Shown: positions 10,347 through 21,228 of the stretch, in pieces | Numbering within the stretch: position 1 is the stretch's first letter | How the letters are laid out: each line of letters opens with the position of its first letter | Assembly (NCBI GenBank): GCA_025766275.1 | Contig: JAFKAC010000028.1 | Location: 434,001 to 498,000, forward strand | Length of the DNA stretch: 64,000 nucleotides | Direction of reading: 5' to 3' | Origin: Lactarius indigo | Taxonomy: Eukaryota; Basidiomycota; Agaricomycetes; Russulales; Russulaceae | Notes under the pieces: model-generated | The model's database searches: none | Seen by the model: only the letters and a program-made list of their open reading frames with translations | Told to the model about the DNA's origin: nothing | Position numbers and translations under genes: made by a program

Positions 10347-12951
10347 ATGACCCCGCGCGACCATGACGACTCGGACTTGGATGAGAAGGCTTCTAATACA
10401 TCACAACCCGAATACAAGCCATCGGGTCAAGGAGGTCGGTCAATTTTCTGTCTGATGAACCATATTCTCATTTGTGTACCAGGGCAGACTTCTCAAGGCC
10501 CGTCTGGGCTGTGGTTGGAGTATCTCGATGAGATAAGGAAGCGCGATGAAGCTATGATCGAGAGGTACAAGGGAGGAGCCGAAAGCTTACTCTTATTTGT
10601 ATGTGCTTGTCCCACAATCTTCTGCGTGTTTCCCTTACTATCCCACCCGGCTTGTTGCAAATGTCACACACTTGCAAAATTGAAAAGATCTCATGATATC
10701 AGCACTTTCCGGGGATCCTTTCTTCCCAAAAAAAAAACAGTATATTAAATAGGTTCTATAGATATGAGATCATATAAAAAATGGAGGATCAGTTCAAATT
10801 TACAAGTACAGAAAAATCGTATTTGTGAGGGTGTCAACTGGAATGGGGTGTCCATGCCCCCAGATCTGGGCGATCTCATACTCGCACATACAGATACATT
10901 GCTTTTATGATAGAATAAATTACCAGCACTATACACAATGAATTTAGAGTCAGTATCTTGAGCTGATCGAGTTGCAGAAACAAAACTCACCTGGGTGCAC
11001 CAAGAGGTGACAGACATGTGACGGATTTTGGGCTCCTGTTTAATCTCAGCCGGCATTACCACCAGCGTCTCTGCCTGCCGAATGCTGCCGTTGGCGTGAC
11101 AATATGTGACAAATTTTTGCAAAGGGGGGTGAAAACCATTCACTCTGAACGGCCTTGAAAACTCATAAGAAAAAAAACGTATGTGATGGTAAACATGTAT
11201 TTATATCACTATGTAAAATATGAGGTGTGTGCGACGCGTTGTTGAGGCTATAAAAAAAGTTTCGTGATTTTTTGCAACAAGCCGGGTGGGATAGTATCCA
11301 GAACATCTTAAAGGCTGGTCTGCTCATGGCTGCCATTACAGTCGCCATTGTTGAAAGCTACAAGTGGTTATCTCCTGATCCAGCTGACGAGACCATCAAG
11401 CTACTCGCCCAAATATCTCAGCAACTCATCAATATCTCCAACGGGATCCCTCTCGAGAGTATCTCAGAGAGGAGCCAGCCGTTCCAGCCAACGACTTCTT
11501 CCATCATTGTCAACACATCATGGTTCTTCAGTGGTATCGCTGCCTTGGGTTGCTCGCTCTTTGCGACTTTAATCCAACACCAGGCCAGGCAGTATCAGGT
11601 ACTTACGCAGAGACCCGGCGCACCTACCGAGTGGGCGCGTTTGTGAATGTTTCTGTCCAACAGTGCTCGAAGATTCCGTGTGGAAGCAACCTACCACTTA
11701 CTGTCCATGGGCATGCACTTGTCCATCCTATTCTACTGCATAGGCTTTGTCACCTTTGTTTTCGCTCTCAGCAACGGCATCGGATCCCTCGGTCTCGGAC
11801 CGTTCATCCTTAGATCCCTCCCGCTCGGCTATCTCGTCTTCGGCGTCAACCTCGTCTGCGTTATCGCATACGTAATCGTGACACTTTTGCCGCTACGATT
11901 CCTCGATTGCCCATATTCCACACCTTACAGCGCATTCTGGTGGTGCTTCTTCCATCTTTCCTCGTATTGGTTTTTTTCGGCCATTCGGCCGATGGTCCTA
12001 CTAGTAATTCGTGGACGTACAGAGTGGCTCGAAAAGCAGACCAACAAGCATAAACAGAAGTTTTGGGACGGCCTGTATAGGACCGTCGAGCTCCACGGCA
12101 TCGAGGCTCAACAAAGGGCGGACGCAAATGCGCTCGAATGGACCCTTAAAGCTCCCGTTAAAAACAAGACCGAAAACTCCGCTGCGTTGGTCCCAGAATT
12201 TTTCGACGACTATGCTCTGAGGTCCGACCTGCGACCGACTAACCCCACCTTCGTCTCTCGTCTCCTGACTCTTCTTGGCTTAAAGACGTATATACAAGGA
12301 AAATCCGCAAGAGAGCACAAAGAGCGTCTCCGGGTGAGCCTGAAGTGTCTGTGGTGTTGGGTAAGGGTGTACAATCGGAACGCGGTATCCTTGCCATCCG
12401 ATTTTCCCCTGCCAGATACCGACATGATTCGCCGCCTTCAGGACGACCAAGACCCCACTTCCGGTACGATAGGACGATGTTTCGGCGCGTTAGTTGCCAA
12501 GAATCTCGCAACCGACATCAACTCGAGCCATGACCCGGATGCTATCAGTAATGTCCGCAGGGCGAAGCTACAGCCCTTACTATCAGCTATTCTGGGACCA
12601 TCTGTGGAGACTTTTCTCGGCCAGCCAGGCGCCGTCAGTCTTGCGAGCATCATCTTCCTCACACCGAGAGAGGGCGTAAAACAGGTACCATCAGATGTAC
12701 TGGACATATTCCGAACGACTATCCGCATCCTCGCAGAGGATATCCTGACCTTACCCAAGCCGCAGCCTGAGCCACACTGGCGGGATCTGGTAGCTCTCTT
12801 TGACAACGCGTATTCTAGGGCACAACGATTTCCAGCTCTTGATCCGCTGACGGACCAACTGAGGCCGATAAAGGAAAAGTTGGACGCGCTCAACGCTGGA
12901 GAGCTCAACGCCGGAGATGGTTACGAGGTCGTTCCTATACTCAGTGTCTGA
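10347..12951 (+). pseudogene. DUF6535 membrane protein with premature TGA
   Basis: Exons 10347..10434, 10483..10598 and 11314..12951 give 614 codons in one frame, interrupted by TGA at codon 179 (11644-11646). The N-terminal part carries the DUF6535 signature: WLEYLDEIRKRDEAMIERY, then ESLLLFAGL across the intron, then VESYKWLSPDPADETIKLL. Family members continue with an RxRMFLSN-like segment; here the codon before MFLSN is TGA, as expected from CGA to TGA. After it come hydrophobic segments (HLSILFYCIGFVTFVFAL, YLVFGVNLVCVIAYVIV) and a long soluble tail. A 33-nt GT...AG stretch (11631-11663) would remove the stop in frame, but it is very short for an intron and would delete conserved residues. 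Intron 2 is 715 nt because it contains a transposable element. DUF6535 function is unknown. The alternatives are a recent null allele or a sequence error. Confidence 0.8.
10638..11294. mobile_element. 657-bp TIR element inserted in intron of DUF6535 gene
   Basis: Perfect terminal inverted repeats of 24 bp (starting CTATCCCACCCGG) bound the element and are flanked by TA on both sides, the target duplication of the Tc1/mariner group. Removing the element and one TA leaves a 56-nt intron, the normal size here. A 132-aa minus-strand open frame inside (10745-11143) has no transposase motif that I recognise, so this is probably a non-autonomous (MITE-like) element. Confidence 0.85.
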
Positions 12952-13620
12952 ACCCGCTTGGGTAACGGATCGATACCACCGACAGTACTACAGTACAATC
13001 GCGTGAGGGCCCAGTAGTACGGGATCACACGATGTTCTACTCTGAGCCTGTGACGCAGTATAGACTCGACCTGACTCGACTTCATGTAGTTGACACTGTT
13101 TGATTCGTGACCCGATTCTACAGACCACACATAACCACCCAGAGCCCTAAGCTTGACCTACTGTATTCGACTGCAGTAAATCTCTCATAAAATATTTCTT
13201 TGGCTTCACAAACGACGATCCCCGAATGCGAATCCCCTCCCATCTTGTGAATTGTCACTCGGATTCGCTCCGCCGTCCGATCGTCGGCAATCGGCTTTGG
13301 ACATTTAAACTCCAATATTATCGAACCGTAGAACGAACATCAAACGAACAATGACATGCCTAGTGCTCTAGCAACGATATATCTGACTACTTCTTACTAT
13401 TCTACTGTCGGCTCACTTTCTCTACGCCTGTGAAACAAAAATGCTTTCATCCCCGCGTTAACCGAGATCAACTTGCGTCCGCGTCCGCGTCCACGTCTTT
13501 GTTTACGCCTCTGACAAAGTTTAACTTCGTCGCTTAAAGTGATTTCCAAACATGAATAAGTAGAAAAGTATAGATCCTGGGGCGCGGTTGACAACACGGT
13601 AATTCTGACTTGGATACTAA
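12952..13620. other. Intergenic, no features seen
   Basis: No coding exon, RNA gene or clear repeat was recognised between the DUF6535 gene and the weak ORF at 13621. Confidence 0.5.
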
Positions 13621-14034
13621 ATGCGGTGTCACGGAGTAAGGTATTCATATGCGGAAGAAAACGGGAAGGGAAAGAACCTGGTTGCAAGCCGAACCCTGGT
13701 CGTTCACTTCGAAGGCAAAAACCACAGTGGTGACATTCGACCTGTTGTCACACTTGACTTTATCGTTTACCAGACCAGGCCAAAAGAAGATGACTGGGGC
13801 ACCGAGGAAGATAACGAGATCGTCTTGGGACGTGCAAATAAATATTCACAGTTGTATGAGAGTGAGCCAGGACCTCCACAAACCAAGTCGGGTAAGCGCA
13901 AGGCCCGGAACTCTGACGAAGTTGCAGGGTTAATGAAAGATAAGAACGATAAGGGAAAAAAAAAGGCGAGGAAAGCTCCAATTGAAGTAGGTGTTCCCAA
14001 GGTATCGTGTAATCTGTACTATACTATCATGTAA
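13621..14034 (+). CDS. Hypothetical 137-aa ORF, lysine-rich C-terminus
   Basis: Uninterrupted ATG-to-stop frame. The middle looks protein-like (RTLVVHFEGKNHSGDIRPVV, TLDFIVYQTRPKEDDWG), followed by an acidic patch and a Lys/Arg-rich tail (KNDKGKKKARKAP) that could act as a nuclear signal. I recognise no family. It might be one exon of a larger gene, because a donor-like site occurs near the end, or a chance frame. Confidence 0.35.
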   Translation: MRCHGVRYSYAEENGKGKNLVASRTLVVHFEGKNHSGDIRPVVTLDFIVYQTRPKEDDWGTEEDNEIVLGRANKYSQLYESEPGPPQTKSGKRKARNSDEVAGLMKDKNDKGKKKARKAPIEVGVPKVSCNLYYTIM

Positions 14035-14198
14035 ACCCTTCCCAGTACGGACAGCCCGAAGAGCCGCCCACAAATGCTAGTCACACATAACTCCAGAAAC
14101 TGCAATAATAATTTTTTAAGCATGCCAATAATAATGGGGCGCTGAGTCTGGGCCCGAAATAGACGTACGACCGAAGTGATATGCTTATCAGCAGTTGT

Positions 14199-15666
14199 TT
14201 AACAGATGATGCAGTTCCCCTCGGTATACGAAGTCTTCTGTAGCTTGACATCCAACTGGGCGTTCAACGTCCCGTCCGCGTCAACCAGCGAAGTGGTGCT
14301 GAAACAAAACAAAAAAAGTTAAACCCCGAGCAAAGACACAAAAAAAAAGGGGGGGGAGGTGGAAGAAGACTCGCTAATTCTGCAGGCTTGTACCAAAAGC
14401 GGACTTCTCGAGGGATACAACGATTTGGCGCACGCGTCCACTTGGAGAGAGTTGGTGCGTCTTTGTTTTGATCGCGAGCGATGCGGTCGGGCGTTGTTTA
14501 CCATGGTTAGGTTGATTTCGTGGAAGAGAAAACCCACGGAACGCTCCTCCCAGACCAGTTGTCTGTGGAGGATCTGGATCTGGTGGGGGCAGAGACTGGC
14601 CCAAGGCCGAGAGGCGCGCGTCGACCCACGCTGGGGAGCTCGGCTCGCTGAGACTCAGTGAGACGAGCCACTGGCCAACACGGCCTGGGGGTGCGCCGGG
14701 TGCACCAGCAACCGCAAACACGAGTTGCCACAATCTCCCTGGGACACCACGGGGACATATTTTTTTTAATACATACAGACAGCGGGGGAGGGGAGAGAGA
14801 GAGAGAGAACCAGCGGCAAACGCACCACGTGCAATGAATTCGACCCGGGCTAACTTGGACGCGCGCATACGTAGCGGGAACTGTGCAAGGGAGAAGCGCA
14901 CCGTGAACGCATCGCCACCGCGTGGCTCGTCCACCACCACCACGGAGTCGACGGTATCGGCACCGCCGAGCAGCACCTTGTCCGTCCCTAAATGCGGCGA
15001 GAAACCCTCGTAGCGCTGCCCCAAGCGCACGAACAGGGCGTTGTCGGAGACGGTCATGCACGCCAGACGTGTGTCCGCGACGCTCTGGGAATTGAGCGGA
15101 AGGGAGGCGTCCAGGATGGCCATCACGAGCGCATCTGGGTCGGTGGTCGGGGTCGTGTGGTCGGCCTTGACGGGAATGACAGGACGCTTGAGGATGGCCC
15201 AGTATACGGGGGTGTGGCCCTCGACAAAGGGCTCCTGCAGCAGAGCCGAAAAGTCGAGGCCCTGCGCATCGCACGCCTCGGAGCAGCTGGTGAGCACGGA
15301 GAGCCACTCGTGCTCGGAGGGCCGTGCCTGGGAGAGGAGGTCTCGGAGGAGGGATTGAGTGGTGTCGCGAACTTGCTTTGCGGTCTTGGAAAGACCGAAT
15401 ATTGAGGTGGGGAGCCATCGCGAAGGGGCCGATGATTCCTTTGGGTGAACCCTCGTAGTATGGCGCTTTGGATCAGTCGTTGGCTGTGGATCTAGTGCCG
15501 CATTGGGATTGGGTCCCACTCGGGGGTCGGCCTTGGGTTTAGCGGGAGCCGTGGAAAAGTTCTGAAGGACGTGTTGATAGGATGGTAGGGCAACATTGAA
15601 GCCTTCAGACTTGTCAATCACGGCCGGTGCGAAGATTGCTCTGCGGGTTCGAGTTAGGGACTTCAT
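14199..15666 (-). CDS. Conserved fungal protein of unknown function
   Basis: Three exons, complement(14199..14298, 14405..14738, 14826..15666), sum to exactly 425 codons (424 aa). The frame crosses both introns cleanly: VEFIAR|GRLWQLVF, and VVSLE|NTTSLVDADGTLNA with a C-terminal TSYTEGNCIIC. The N-terminal 100 residues are Pro/Ala-rich. A helical core follows (TAKQVRDTTQSLLRDLLSQA, EHEWLSVLTSCSEACDAQG), then one ankyrin-like helix (GHTPVYWAILKR), and the C-terminal half is beta-rich (VRFSLAQFPLRMRASKLARV). The pattern resembles uncharacterised basidiomycete proteins that I recall, but I can name no family or function. The last 100-nt exon is easily missed by a single-frame reading, which would end at a false stop at 14374. 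Confidence 0.75.
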
Positions 15667-16470
15667 CAGTAAAACTTGAAGTAACTGGCCCTACCCAACC
15701 CTTAACACGTCACGTGATGTCACACTGAGTAAAAACGAAAAAGTCGGATTTGGTCAGCTGGAGTGAAGGTACCGTAATCGCTTCTAATGAGTTCATGCGA
15801 TTAAGCCCAGAATTGGCTTTGGAGTCTTATCGTAGGAGTGCTGCCATAGATTCCTTCAATCCAAGAGTCAAACTTGAACTGGCCAACTACACACTAGTGT
15901 CGATGTTGGTGTAACACCAGTGCGTGGCTGATGCCACTCAAGACAAGCAAGGACAAAGTTAGGACTTCAGTATATTCCTCAAGCACAATAGGAGATAACG
16001 AATACAAGAGAGTGAGAACAAAGAGGTGGATAAGATAAGATAAGGGGAAGAAAGAGACTGAGCGACCGTCGTTTGAGCTCGCTATATTTAACTGGTCTCC
16101 TCTGTACCAAGTCTCTGGATGAAATACTCCTGAGTTCTGACGTGTGCGAAAGTAGAAGTACTCGACGATCGACGTGATCGGAGCGTGTTTGGGTAAGTTA
16201 TATTTACAGTTGGTTGGGGCTCACTCGCTCTACCAAGACAGAAGAACTATTTGCATTACGCATTACAACAACATCATGATACAGTCATATGGCTTGGGTC
16301 GTTTCCGTACACCTTTAAAAAAAAAGCCAAGCCAGCTCGAGTCGTAAAGTAAAAGTATGGCGATCAAAACGAACAAGCAATCAGTCTAGAACACAGGCGC
16401 CATGGGGGGGGGGGTGTTTAATGTAAGAGAAGTTCACCTGACGGAAGAATAAAATAAAAAATACCCGGGT
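15667..16470. other. Intergenic upstream of unknown gene
   Basis: Holds the promoter of the minus-strand gene starting at 15666 and the 3' flank of slm1. A short palindrome occurs near 15890-15925, and a G9 run lies near 16405. No gene is seen. Confidence 0.5.
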
Positions 16471-18533
16471 TCACACATCCTCGTGGAACCGCGTGTTGTC
16501 CCCACCAGCACCCCCACCAGCACCTACGCCCGCGTCTTCAGCAGGCCCCGCACCGTCCGTCTCATCCTCCGCGTCCGCAGCTGCGTCGACGCCCGTATGC
16601 GGCGCGCTGCTCTCGGGCGATTTTTCCTGCTGGCGCTGGCTAGGTCGGCGCGAGACGTTCGCGCCGTTCTCAGGCGATGGCGTGCCGCGTGATTTTTTAC
16701 CGTTATCGTTCTGTTCCTGTGTCAGTGTAATTTCTTGTCCATGGACAAGCGGAGGAAACGCACGAGGTATCCCGGCTGGGCGGGGTCCGAAACGCCATGC
16801 GGGTGTCCGCGGTACGACGGCGGCTCGGTGACCTCGTCGACGTCGTGCATGTCGCGGTACGTGCCAGGCAAATGCACTTCCTCCTCCTCCTCCTCTGCGG
16901 CGTGCCGCTCCTCCTCGACGCTGCTTCCTTCCTCCTCGCCCTCTTCCTCCTCCTCCGAGACGTACCCGGCCGCGCGGACGGCGGCTGCGACGGGCCCAGA
17001 GCGCTCGAGCGAGTCGCTCGCGACGAGGTAGCGCGCGCATAGCATGCGAATGTCGTTCCACCACTCCATCATGTCCTCGTGCGAGCGTGCGCGGAAACTC
17101 CACGCGTGCTGCCCGGGGCGCCCGATGCGCAGAGACCCGGTCTTGATCGAGCCCGCGCCGTCCTTGCGGCCCTCTATGTGGAACTTGTGTGACTTGGCGC
17201 TGGAGCCCGCGGCGGGGCCGAGCGTGCAGAGGGGGAGGAAAAGGGAGAAGAGGGGCGAGGCTGCCTGTGCCGGATCGGACGAGCTGTATTCGTGCAAGAA
17301 GCCGGATGGTGTGAGGACAAAGTAAGACTCGCGGTACGTGCGTGTGAACCGTTTCTTGCGTTCGAGATAGCCAGTGTGAACGGCGATCACGGACGGGTCC
17401 TCTTTGCTTGGGTAGTTGATAGTCTCTGGGTTGCGAAGCGGCGTCTCGGGATCGAGGAGGTGATCAGAGCGAGCAGAAAATGAGATCCATTCCTGGTCAG
17501 CGGGAATGGAAGCCATATGCGCGCCGAGTGAACGCCAAGTGTCCTGGACAGAAGCGGACATGCGGGATTGCCATTCGTCAAACGTCTGCCAAGCTGACTG
17601 GATGGCGCGGACGATCCCCTCCTCAAAGTGGGCGGAATTCTGTTGCATGATGATGATCGACTTTTGAAGTGCATTTTCCTCGTTGACCTGCTTGTGAAGT
17701 TGACGGATGACAGCGATATTGGCGACGTAGCTGGGGGGGAATCAGGTGTATGGCAAGGAAAAGAAGTTACAGATACGCACGGGTCGGTCTTGGCGGTAAC
17801 TTGAAGGGGCGTGTTCTTGAAAGTGGAGATATCGTTGGTCAGATCTGCGACAAGACGCGATGATAGTTCACGCTCTTTTGCGACACTTGTGGCGAGTCGT
17901 CCAGTATCGTTCTGGACATTCTAGAGCGTTGTTTACGTTAATATAGGAACAGCAATATTTGGATGCGCAGCAGTTGCGGACCTTGATGTGGGCCTTGATC
18001 TCAACGCGCAGTTTTTGCAGGTGCTGTACGATAGAGCCATCAATAGTACGACCCAGATTTGCGTGTTGATCCGCAATGACACGAGTCTTGTCCCGTATGC
18101 CGTAGTAGACGTCCTGGCATACTCGGGTGAGTACAAGGTCAGAGGGCTGTGGAAGAAAACGATCCCGCACCTGAAGCCCACCCTCGCCAAGGAATTGGTT
18201 GGCAGAGCGGAATGGTACTTGGATGACGGCGGCGAGTTTTGTCATTTCCTTTGCGGTGTTATTCTCGATGTCCGCGATACCCTACCCACCAACACAGAGG
18301 ATCAACCAGGGTGTGCATGAAAGTAGTAACAGGAACCCCACCTCAAAGTAGGCCACGAGCTGCTTCACGATGGCCTTCCATGCGACGAATCGCTCAATGA
18401 GCACGTCCGAGGGGCGAAGGTCATGAGGGGCGATGTTCTTCTTGATCAAAGACTGAGAGCGCGAGACGGTCGAGCCCTGTTTGCTAGCGCGGGAAATGGA
18501 GGTCGCTCTGGATATAGAGGCGGTGTCGTTCAT
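16471..18533 (-). CDS. slm1: Slm1/Slm2-like BAR-PH protein (TORC2 effector, eisosome/plasma membrane)
   Basis: Exons complement(16471..16716, 16764..17730, 17781..17920, 17982..18113, 18171..18281, 18342..18533) sum to 596 codons (595 aa). In yeast, Slm1/2 bind PI(4,5)P2, work downstream of calcineurin and relay membrane stress to TORC2. Here a Ser/Arg-rich N-terminus precedes a coiled BAR-like region (LIERFVAWKAIVKQLVAYFE, DVYYGIRDKTRVIADQHAN, about residues 40-290). A PH domain follows at about 308-430: HTGYLERKKRFTRTYRESYF, FLHEY, and the C-terminal helix EDMMEWWNDIRMLCARY. An acidic low-complexity tail and a Ser/Pro/Gly-rich end close the protein. The final 47-nt intron (16717-16763) replaces an apparent stop. 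Family call is firm; the last two exons are less conserved. Confidence 0.9.
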
Positions 18534-18754
18534 GCTGGTGGTTGTTGGGGAAGAGCGAGAGGGGCGCAGGACAGGGTCCTCTTGTAATTATAATCTGAGC
18601 TCCAACGCGACTCGGACGCGCGAGTCGGCCCTTGACGTCACCAGACCCCGGTCACCCCCAGGACCCCGTGGGAGCCTGCCACCTGGACCGCTTCCAAGTC
18701 CTTGCCTTGATTCTAACCTTCTCTCATCACTTCCTCCGGCGCCGAGTTGCAAAC
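18534..18754. promoter_or_regulatory. Divergent promoter of slm1 and pho88 with CRE palindrome
   Basis: Only 221 nt separate the two ATGs. A perfect CRE/ATF octamer TGACGTCA sits at 18633-18640, close to the midpoint, beside a 7-bp inverted repeat (CGACTCG/CGAGTCG, about 18608-18627). bZIP factors of the Atf1/CREB class bind such sites. Co-regulation of the two genes is inference. Confidence 0.55.
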
Positions 18755-19692
18755 ATGAACGGTCCAATGCAAAGCCTCGCCATTTCCCTTGGCGTCATGC
18801 AACGTATTGTCATCCTTCTCCTATTCTTTTTTTTATCTTCTGACTTTGCATACGTGTCCCCCTAGTCGCCCGAAAGGTCCCATTCGAGGATCCCAAGGTG
18901 CTCGATTACGTCCGGATAGCCTACGTCGCGAGCCAGGCCATATCTCTTGTCGTATATTACTATACCTCTTCCAAGGTGCGACACTTTCTTCTCGGTAGCC
19001 CCAACCTAGGCCCTTAACGTGTGCGCTGTTTAGATAAAGGCAAAGAACGACCAGACAATGCTCAAATACGGTGCGCAGCAATGCTAGTTTCGAACTTTGT
19101 TGTTTCTGACACACCTTCTTTCTCAGTGGAAGCGGGAAATCCAATGGTACGGGCGAAACAAAACTTAACTTAACACTGTTCCCTTCATGACATGACCCGT
19201 CCGTTGTTTCACCTATAGTCTCAAGAGCCAGGCAAGCTCGTAACGACCACAGTGCGGGACTACGATCTTTCCGAAACATCGAAGCTCGTGCGCAGTGTCC
19301 CTCTACGTGTTTTGACTGGGTGAGACTTAACCCCGTCCTTGTTTCGGCAGATCAAGGGCGTATACACCTCCGTCGCGATGATGGCCTTCCTCCATTTATA
19401 CCTCAAATATACCCAGCCGCTCTTTGTGCAGGGCATCATGGCCTTCAAGTCACTCTATGAAGCCAAGACCGTCAAAATCCACGTACTTGGTCAAAGTGCC
19501 GATGGCGACCTCAAGCGGCCGTTCAAAGCCGGCGCCGGCCTTTTCGGTGGTGCGTGTTCCTCCCCTTTCCGTATCACCCACCCTCCACATCGTCTCATTA
19601 CCGAAACTTGCGCAGCTTCTGCGGATCCCCAGACTGATAAGGCTGCCATCGAGGAGGCAGAAAAACGCATTGGCGCCAAGAAGGAGGAGTGA
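18755..19692 (+). CDS. pho88: Pho88/Snd3 ER membrane protein
   Basis: Seven exons: 18755..18803, 18866..18975, 19034..19070, 19127..19146, 19219..19296, 19351..19549, 19616..19692. They sum to 190 codons (189 aa; yeast Pho88 is 188 aa). The order of conserved blocks matches the family: VMQLARKVPFEDPKVLDYVR, IKAKNDQTMLKYVEAGNPM, SQEPGKLVTTTVRDYDL, AFLHLYLKYTQPLFVQ, ADGDLKRPFKAGAGLFG, DKAAIEEAEKRIGAKKEE. Pho88/Snd3 acts in SRP-independent targeting of proteins to the ER and influences phosphate transporter maturation. Exon 4 is only 20 nt. Transmembrane segments lie near residues 35-55 and 90-115. No defects seen. Confidence 0.95.
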
Positions 19693-20012
19693 GCGATGGG
19701 GGGTACCTTGGATGCTAGACTCGAGATAATATACTTTTTGCTATCCATATATTCTTTCCTTGTAACCCCTGCGTATCTGTACTCCTGGGCGTGGCAGTAA
19801 TTGGAGGCGCGCGTGGCACATTCTATGCGAAAATGTCTGAGCAAATGGGGTTGTGTGTGATACGTGATGATCTCCATGAAGCGAACAGAGACCTCACGTG
19901 CCGTTTTTGCTCCATCTTGCCAAACGACGACGCGGAACTACTCCGGAACAGATCAATCGATACGTCCACCTCGACGCCATCGAACTGCGCCGTTGGTGGC
20001 ATCCATCACTGG
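19693..20012. other. 3' flank of pho88, no features seen
   Basis: Between the pho88 stop and the tRNA terminator; no coding, RNA or repeat feature was recognised. Confidence 0.5.
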
Positions 20013-20026
20013 AAAAAAAACAAAAA
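20013..20026 (-). terminator. Pol III terminator of tRNA-Glu
   Basis: On the minus strand, runs of T5 and T8 separated by one G begin 4 nt after the tRNA 3' end, the usual RNA polymerase III stop signal. Confidence 0.75.
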
Positions 20027-20030
20027 GGCA

Positions 20031-20102
20031 TTCGGATACGGGGAATCGAACCCCGAGCTGCCGCGTGAGAGGCGGCAATGTTAACCGTTACACCATATCC
20101 GA
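20031..20102 (-). tRNA. tRNA-Glu (CTC)
   Basis: 72-nt cloverleaf without intron. The acceptor stem pairs TCGGATA with TATCCGA and has an A discriminator. The anticodon stem is GCCGC/GCGGC with loop CTCTCAC, giving anticodon CTC. The T arm is CGGGG-TTCGATT-CCCCG and contains box B. Initial TC, the GGTGTAACGG D arm and the T arm fit eukaryotic tRNA-Glu. Confidence 0.95.
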
Positions 20103-20731
20103 TAATGAACCTGTACAAAAAGAACATGGATATCTGACTTACACACCTGAAACCTGTTTCGGCGCTTTAGCTCGCCGGAGCTAATACTAGCGCTACACTG
20201 CACTGTAATACCCCGGACCGGGGATAGGTACGATCGCGAGCGCTACACCGTCGTATCGCCGCGATTCGAAAGGAATGGAAGGGAGGAGAAAAAAAAAAGA
20301 GCTGATCGCGACTCGAAGAAAAGGGGCTACTAATTGAATCGACGTCCTTTAAGGTGTGGGACATGCGGGGGGTGGAGAACGGCAACTGCAGCGAGGGGGG
20401 GGCGCTCGCCACGAAAGGGGCCTGGCATTCATTCATTGTCCATGGCACGCATCGTATTATTCGTGTCCGTGCAAAGTGTTACGTATTACAAACATGTTGA
20501 TTTGGTTTCCAAACAAGGCCTCGAGTGAGAATCATATGCAACAAGCCATGGACGCGACACATCATGTGCCCCCTGCGCGTGTCTCCCGCCTGATAAATTA
20601 CACACTTTACCACCTGATCTGCTCCCCTCCCCCCCTCCCGAACCGAATAAATACTCCAAGACTTCCTTGACACTAAACATTTTTACCTACACACATCTCT
20701 CTTCTCTCCCCCCCCTGACTAAAAAACGACA
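20103..20731. other. Intergenic, promoter side of small gene
   Basis: Contains short GC-rich palindromes (about 20169-20182 and 20211-20223) and AATAAATACT about 85 nt before the next ATG, a possible TATA element. No gene is seen. Confidence 0.45.
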
Positions 20732-21228
20732 ATGAGCGACGAATACGCGAGCTCCGGTTTCAAAGGCTCCCTCGTCAACCCCTGTACGCGCCGTGCTCTC
20801 TTCTCTCTTCCTCCTCACATCACAATCGCTGAACCTCTCTCCTTCCCGCGTTCCCCACAGCCATCGACGACGTAATGCCTCCCCGCCAACGAGAATCTTA
20901 CCCTCTATTTTCCGACTACGCAACGAAGAACTACCCCCCTCCCGGCGACAGTACGTCCTATCCTATCACCACTGGTCTTAATGCAAGTACACTAAACGCT
21001 ACTCTAGCAACGTCTTCTGGCGGCAGACGCACAGGTCCCCCCGATAGCAACGGCTTCACCGGACCGGCGATCCAGCAGTCGCAGCAGCAGCAGCAGGGCG
21101 TCGAGCCCCCGCGCGGTCGCGAGCAATATCGTGATGCGGAGAGCCTCGACACGCGCAAAGAAGCGGCCGACGCGCTCGCTGCTCGGTACCGCGCGTCCCG
21201 CGAGCGATTGGGCGGAGTGGGCGCATAA
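20732..21228 (+). CDS. Small acidic/glutamine-rich protein, unknown
   Basis: Exons 20732..20783, 20861..20950 and 21008..21228 make 121 codons (120 aa). The frame crosses both introns: VNP|SIDDVMPPRQRES and PPPGD|TTSSGG. The protein is disordered-looking, with a Pro/Tyr-rich first half, a Q-rich stretch (QQSQQQQQ) and a charged helix at the end (RKEAADALAARYRASRERLG). I recognise no family. The last exon has a broken partial copy at 27292-27490, between NLR-B and NLR-C, so the gene sits at the edge of the NLR duplication unit. Purifying constraint is suggested by protein-level similarity in that copy. Confidence 0.65.

Noticed and set aside
10745..11143. 132-aa minus-strand ORF in the intronic element as a transposase
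   Set aside because: No DDE or HTH motif recognised; length fits chance in a MITE-like element.
14374..14404. Stop at 14374 as the end of the unknown gene
   Set aside because: A GT at 14404 and AG at 14299 join in phase to a conserved-looking final exon ending at 14199, and the total length then fits whole codons.
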